From Ancylobacter novellus (lineage in GTDB: Bacteria > Pseudomonadota > Alphaproteobacteria > Rhizobiales > Xanthobacteraceae), in contig QFQD01000002.1 of the NCBI GenBank assembly GCA_003241485.1, positions 124,001 to 188,000 of the forward strand: a stretch of DNA of 64,000 nt, written 5' to 3'. Position 1 is the first letter of the stretch; each line of letters opens with the position of its first letter. The position numbers and the translations under genes were made by a program. Under the pieces are notes generated by a model that had not been told where the DNA came from, did not search any database, and saw nothing but the letters and a program-made list of their open reading frames with translations. Of this stretch, positions 63,709 to 64,000 are shown piece after piece.

Positions 63709-64000
63709 ATGATTAGCGTCTTCGAGCTTTTCAAGATCGGCATCGGCCCGTCCTCCTCCCATACGGTGGGACCGATGGTGGCGGCGGCGAGCTTCATCCA
63801 CGACCTCGCCGCCTCGGACGCCCTCGCCCGCACCGCGCGCGTCGAGACCGTGCTCTATGGCTCGCTGGCCTGGACCGGAAAGGGCCACGGCACCGACAAG
63901 GCAGTGATCCTCGGCCTTGCCGGGCAGCGCCCGCAGACGCTCGACCCCGACCATGCCGATGCGCTGGTCGCGGAGGCCGGGCGCCAGCGCCGCCTGTTCC
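63709..64000 (+). CDS. sdaA: L-serine ammonia-lyase (iron-sulfur type), truncated by window edge
   Basis: Open at the right edge; 97 codons seen. The start [23 protein letters not shown] is diagnostic of the single-chain SdaA family, whose beta domain binds the substrate; [13 protein letters not shown] near residue 62 agrees. The Fe-S alpha domain lies outside the window. It converts serine to pyruvate and ammonia. After soxBDAG it would complete sarcosine to glycine to serine to pyruvate, with GlyA encoded elsewhere (inference). Only a weak ribosome site (GAGGGGAC) is seen. Confidence 0.92.
   Translation, partial: MISVFELFKIGIGPSSSHTVGPMVAAASFIHDLAASDALARTARVETVLYGSLAWTGKGHGTDKAVILGLAGQRPQTLDPDHADALVAEAGRQRRLF

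Overview
The window is GC-rich, densely packed chromosomal DNA, with most gaps under 200 bp and many overlapping ATGA/TGATG junctions. The gene content points to an alphaproteobacterium of the Hyphomicrobiales, probably Xanthobacteraceae-like (Ancylobacter/Starkeya/Xanthobacter type): alpha-type SucC/SucD, map next to radC, a serC leader RNA with serC-serA, heterotetrameric sarcosine oxidase, and an oxalate cluster with a PanE-like enzyme. I saw no rRNA, tRNA, CRISPR array, insertion sequence or prophage.

Layout. 0-2.75 kb: edge of an XRE regulator, a PPK2 polyphosphate kinase and an anion permease. 2.77-12.1 kb: a divergent catabolic cluster. The left arm is RidA, creatininase-family and Ldh2-family genes. 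The right arm is an NMT1-type ABC importer, an arginase-fold hydrolase with an altered metal motif, a deaminase-like amidohydrolase, an FAD oxidase and a flavodoxin-fold reductase. It looks like uptake and dismantling of an unidentified N-rich small molecule. 12.2-24.3 kb: mixed housekeeping genes (MarR, 2-hydroxyacid dehydrogenase, duplicated Inh-like protein, EamA exporters, map and a RadC that lacks its metal-binding segment, acetyltransferases, aminotransferase, KdgK, cation efflux, lytic transglycosylase, NUDIX).

24.4-44.7 kb is an oxalate/glyoxylate assimilation island. It holds two oxalate/formate-type MFS carriers, two paralogous FCD-type GntR regulators, oxalyl-CoA decarboxylase, two formyl-CoA transferases, an IclR regulator divergent from gcl-hyi-glxR (glycerate pathway), a PanE-family enzyme that is probably oxalyl-CoA reductase with an FAH-family partner, sucCD, and a 42-codon membrane microprotein. 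A 17-bp operator of the form TGG(T/C)AT-N5-AT(A/G)CCA recurs at the second gntR, at panE and at the microprotein, with a weaker copy upstream of one carrier. These scattered units therefore look like one regulon. IclR-type palindromes occupy the gcl/iclR divergent region. An unassigned structured, terminator-ended transcript may lie at 34.8-35.0 kb.

44.8-64 kb: a conserved membrane protein beside purA, VOC and EamA proteins, a small K+-channel-like protein, PuuE-type allantoinase, KDPG aldolase, serA and serC (serC with a structured leader that can sequester its ribosome-binding site), an outer-membrane beta-barrel, a DUF533 protein, then soxBDAG followed by sdaA (cut by the right edge). The sox-sdaA order suggests sarcosine -> glycine -> serine -> pyruvate.
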